Shown piece after piece: positions 30,173 to 30,598 of a stretch of DNA of 30,598 bases. The position numbers and the translations under genes were made by a program. Origin of the DNA: Oscillibacter sp. (GTDB lineage: Bacteria; Bacillota; Clostridia; Oscillospirales; Oscillospiraceae). The stretch is taken from assembly GCA_003487665.1 (NCBI GenBank), contig DNFA01000086.1:1-30598 (forward strand), read 5' to 3'. Under the pieces are notes generated by a model, which was not told the origin of the DNA, did not search any database, and worked only from the letters and a program-made list of their open reading frames with translations. Positions within the stretch are counted from its first letter, which is position 1; every line of letters starts with the position of its first letter.

Positions 30173-30598
30173 GCACCGTGCTGCAGGTGGAGAATATCAA
30201 TGTGTACTACGGCAGCATCCACGCGGTGAAGGACGTGTCCTTTCACGTGGAGCAGGGCGAGGTGGTGACGCTGATCGGCGCCAACGGCGCGGGCAAATCC
30301 ACCACGCTGAACACCGTAGCCGGTCTGCTGCACAGCAGAACGGGCAGCGTGCGCTTTATGGGCGAGGAGCTGCGCCATGTGCCCAGCCACAAGCTGGTGG
30401 GGCGCGGCATGGCGCTGGTGCCGGAGGGACGGCGCATTTTCCAGCACATGACCGTGCAGGAGAATCTGGACATGGGCGGCTACTGCCGCAGCGGAGACAT
30501 GAGCGCCGATATCGAGAGCGTGTTCGAGCGCTTCCCCCGGCTGAAGGAGCGGCGCAAGCAGGTGGCGGGCACCCTGTCCGGCGGCGAGCAGCAGATGC
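30169..30598 (+). CDS. livF: Liv-type ABC transporter ATPase LivF, cut by window end
   Basis: First 143 codons of the second ATPase. Walker A GANGAGKSTT (about 38-47), MALVPEGRRIFQHMTVQENL (the LivF-typical VPEGR Q-loop region) and the ABC signature LSGGEQQM right at the window edge. The start ATG overlaps the livG stop by ATGA and has AGGAGG upstream. With LivG it powers the LivHM channel. The C-terminal Walker B part lies outside the window. Confidence 0.95.
   Translation, partial: MSTVLQVENINVYYGSIHAVKDVSFHVEQGEVVTLIGANGAGKSTTLNTVAGLLHSRTGSVRFMGEELRHVPSHKLVGRGMALVPEGRRIFQHMTVQENLDMGGYCRSGDMSADIESVFERFPRLKERRKQVAGTLSGGEQQM

Noticed and set aside
1..30598. CRISPR arrays, tRNA or rRNA genes, insertion sequences or phage genes
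   Set aside because: I looked for regular short repeats with spacers, cloverleaf-like segments, transposase motifs and terminal inverted repeats and saw none.

Overview
The window looks like DNA from Gram-positive, GC-rich Clostridia (Oscillospiraceae-like gut anaerobes). The signs are strong purine-rich Shine-Dalgarno sites, an L-box lysine riboswitch, an A-type RNase P RNA, VanZ, MATE, NhaC and zinc-ribbon genes, and a protein joining a SpoIID-like region to peptidoglycan-binding repeats. I read it as two blocks of different origin joined inside one open frame near 7968-7992. There the membrane part of a CdaA-type diadenylate cyclase runs in frame into an OmpR-family response regulator that lacks its first strand. 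Both proteins lose essential parts and the two share only a short stretch at the join, so an assembly chimera is the likeliest explanation. Conclusions that cross this point should be treated with caution.

Left block (1 to about 7980): the RNase P RNA gene (minus strand, cut by the window start, with a repeat-bearing enlarged P12 region) shares a compact divergent promoter region with a plus-strand cluster. That cluster is murD, ispD, ispF, an unknown gene and two tandem membrane zinc-ribbon paralogs. A long stem-loop separates it from a minus-strand NhaC-family transporter, whose leader contains a lysine riboswitch with an intrinsic terminator; this points to lysine transport. A DUF3343 gene overlapping a cysteine-desulfurase-like gene follows, then the promoter and N-terminus of cdaA.

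Right block (about 7980 to 30598): the rest of a two-component pair (regulator and histidine kinase), a VanZ-like gene, and a two-gene cell-envelope unit, all on the plus strand. Next is a minus-strand catabolic island read from right to left: NhaC-family transporter, argininosuccinate-lyase-like enzyme, MmgE/PrpD protein, malic enzyme, two-subunit fumarase-type hydratase, and possibly a MATE exporter. An exact sigma-54 promoter (21150-21164) lies before the transporter, two large palindromes lie upstream of it, and a sigma-54 enhancer-binding protein and rpoN sit immediately beside it.

The proposed flow is uptake of an N-substituted aspartate-type compound, epimerisation by the MmgE/PrpD protein, elimination of fumarate by the lyase, hydration to malate, and oxidative decarboxylation to pyruvate. 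This is inferred by analogy with iminodisuccinate epimerase (MmgE/PrpD family) and EDDS lyase (argininosuccinate-lyase branch). The island is the best candidate here for an undescribed system. To its right are an Eis-like acetyltransferase (minus), a small Ile/Leu/Val-rich membrane peptide gene followed by a terminator, and a Liv-type ABC transporter operon cut by the window end.
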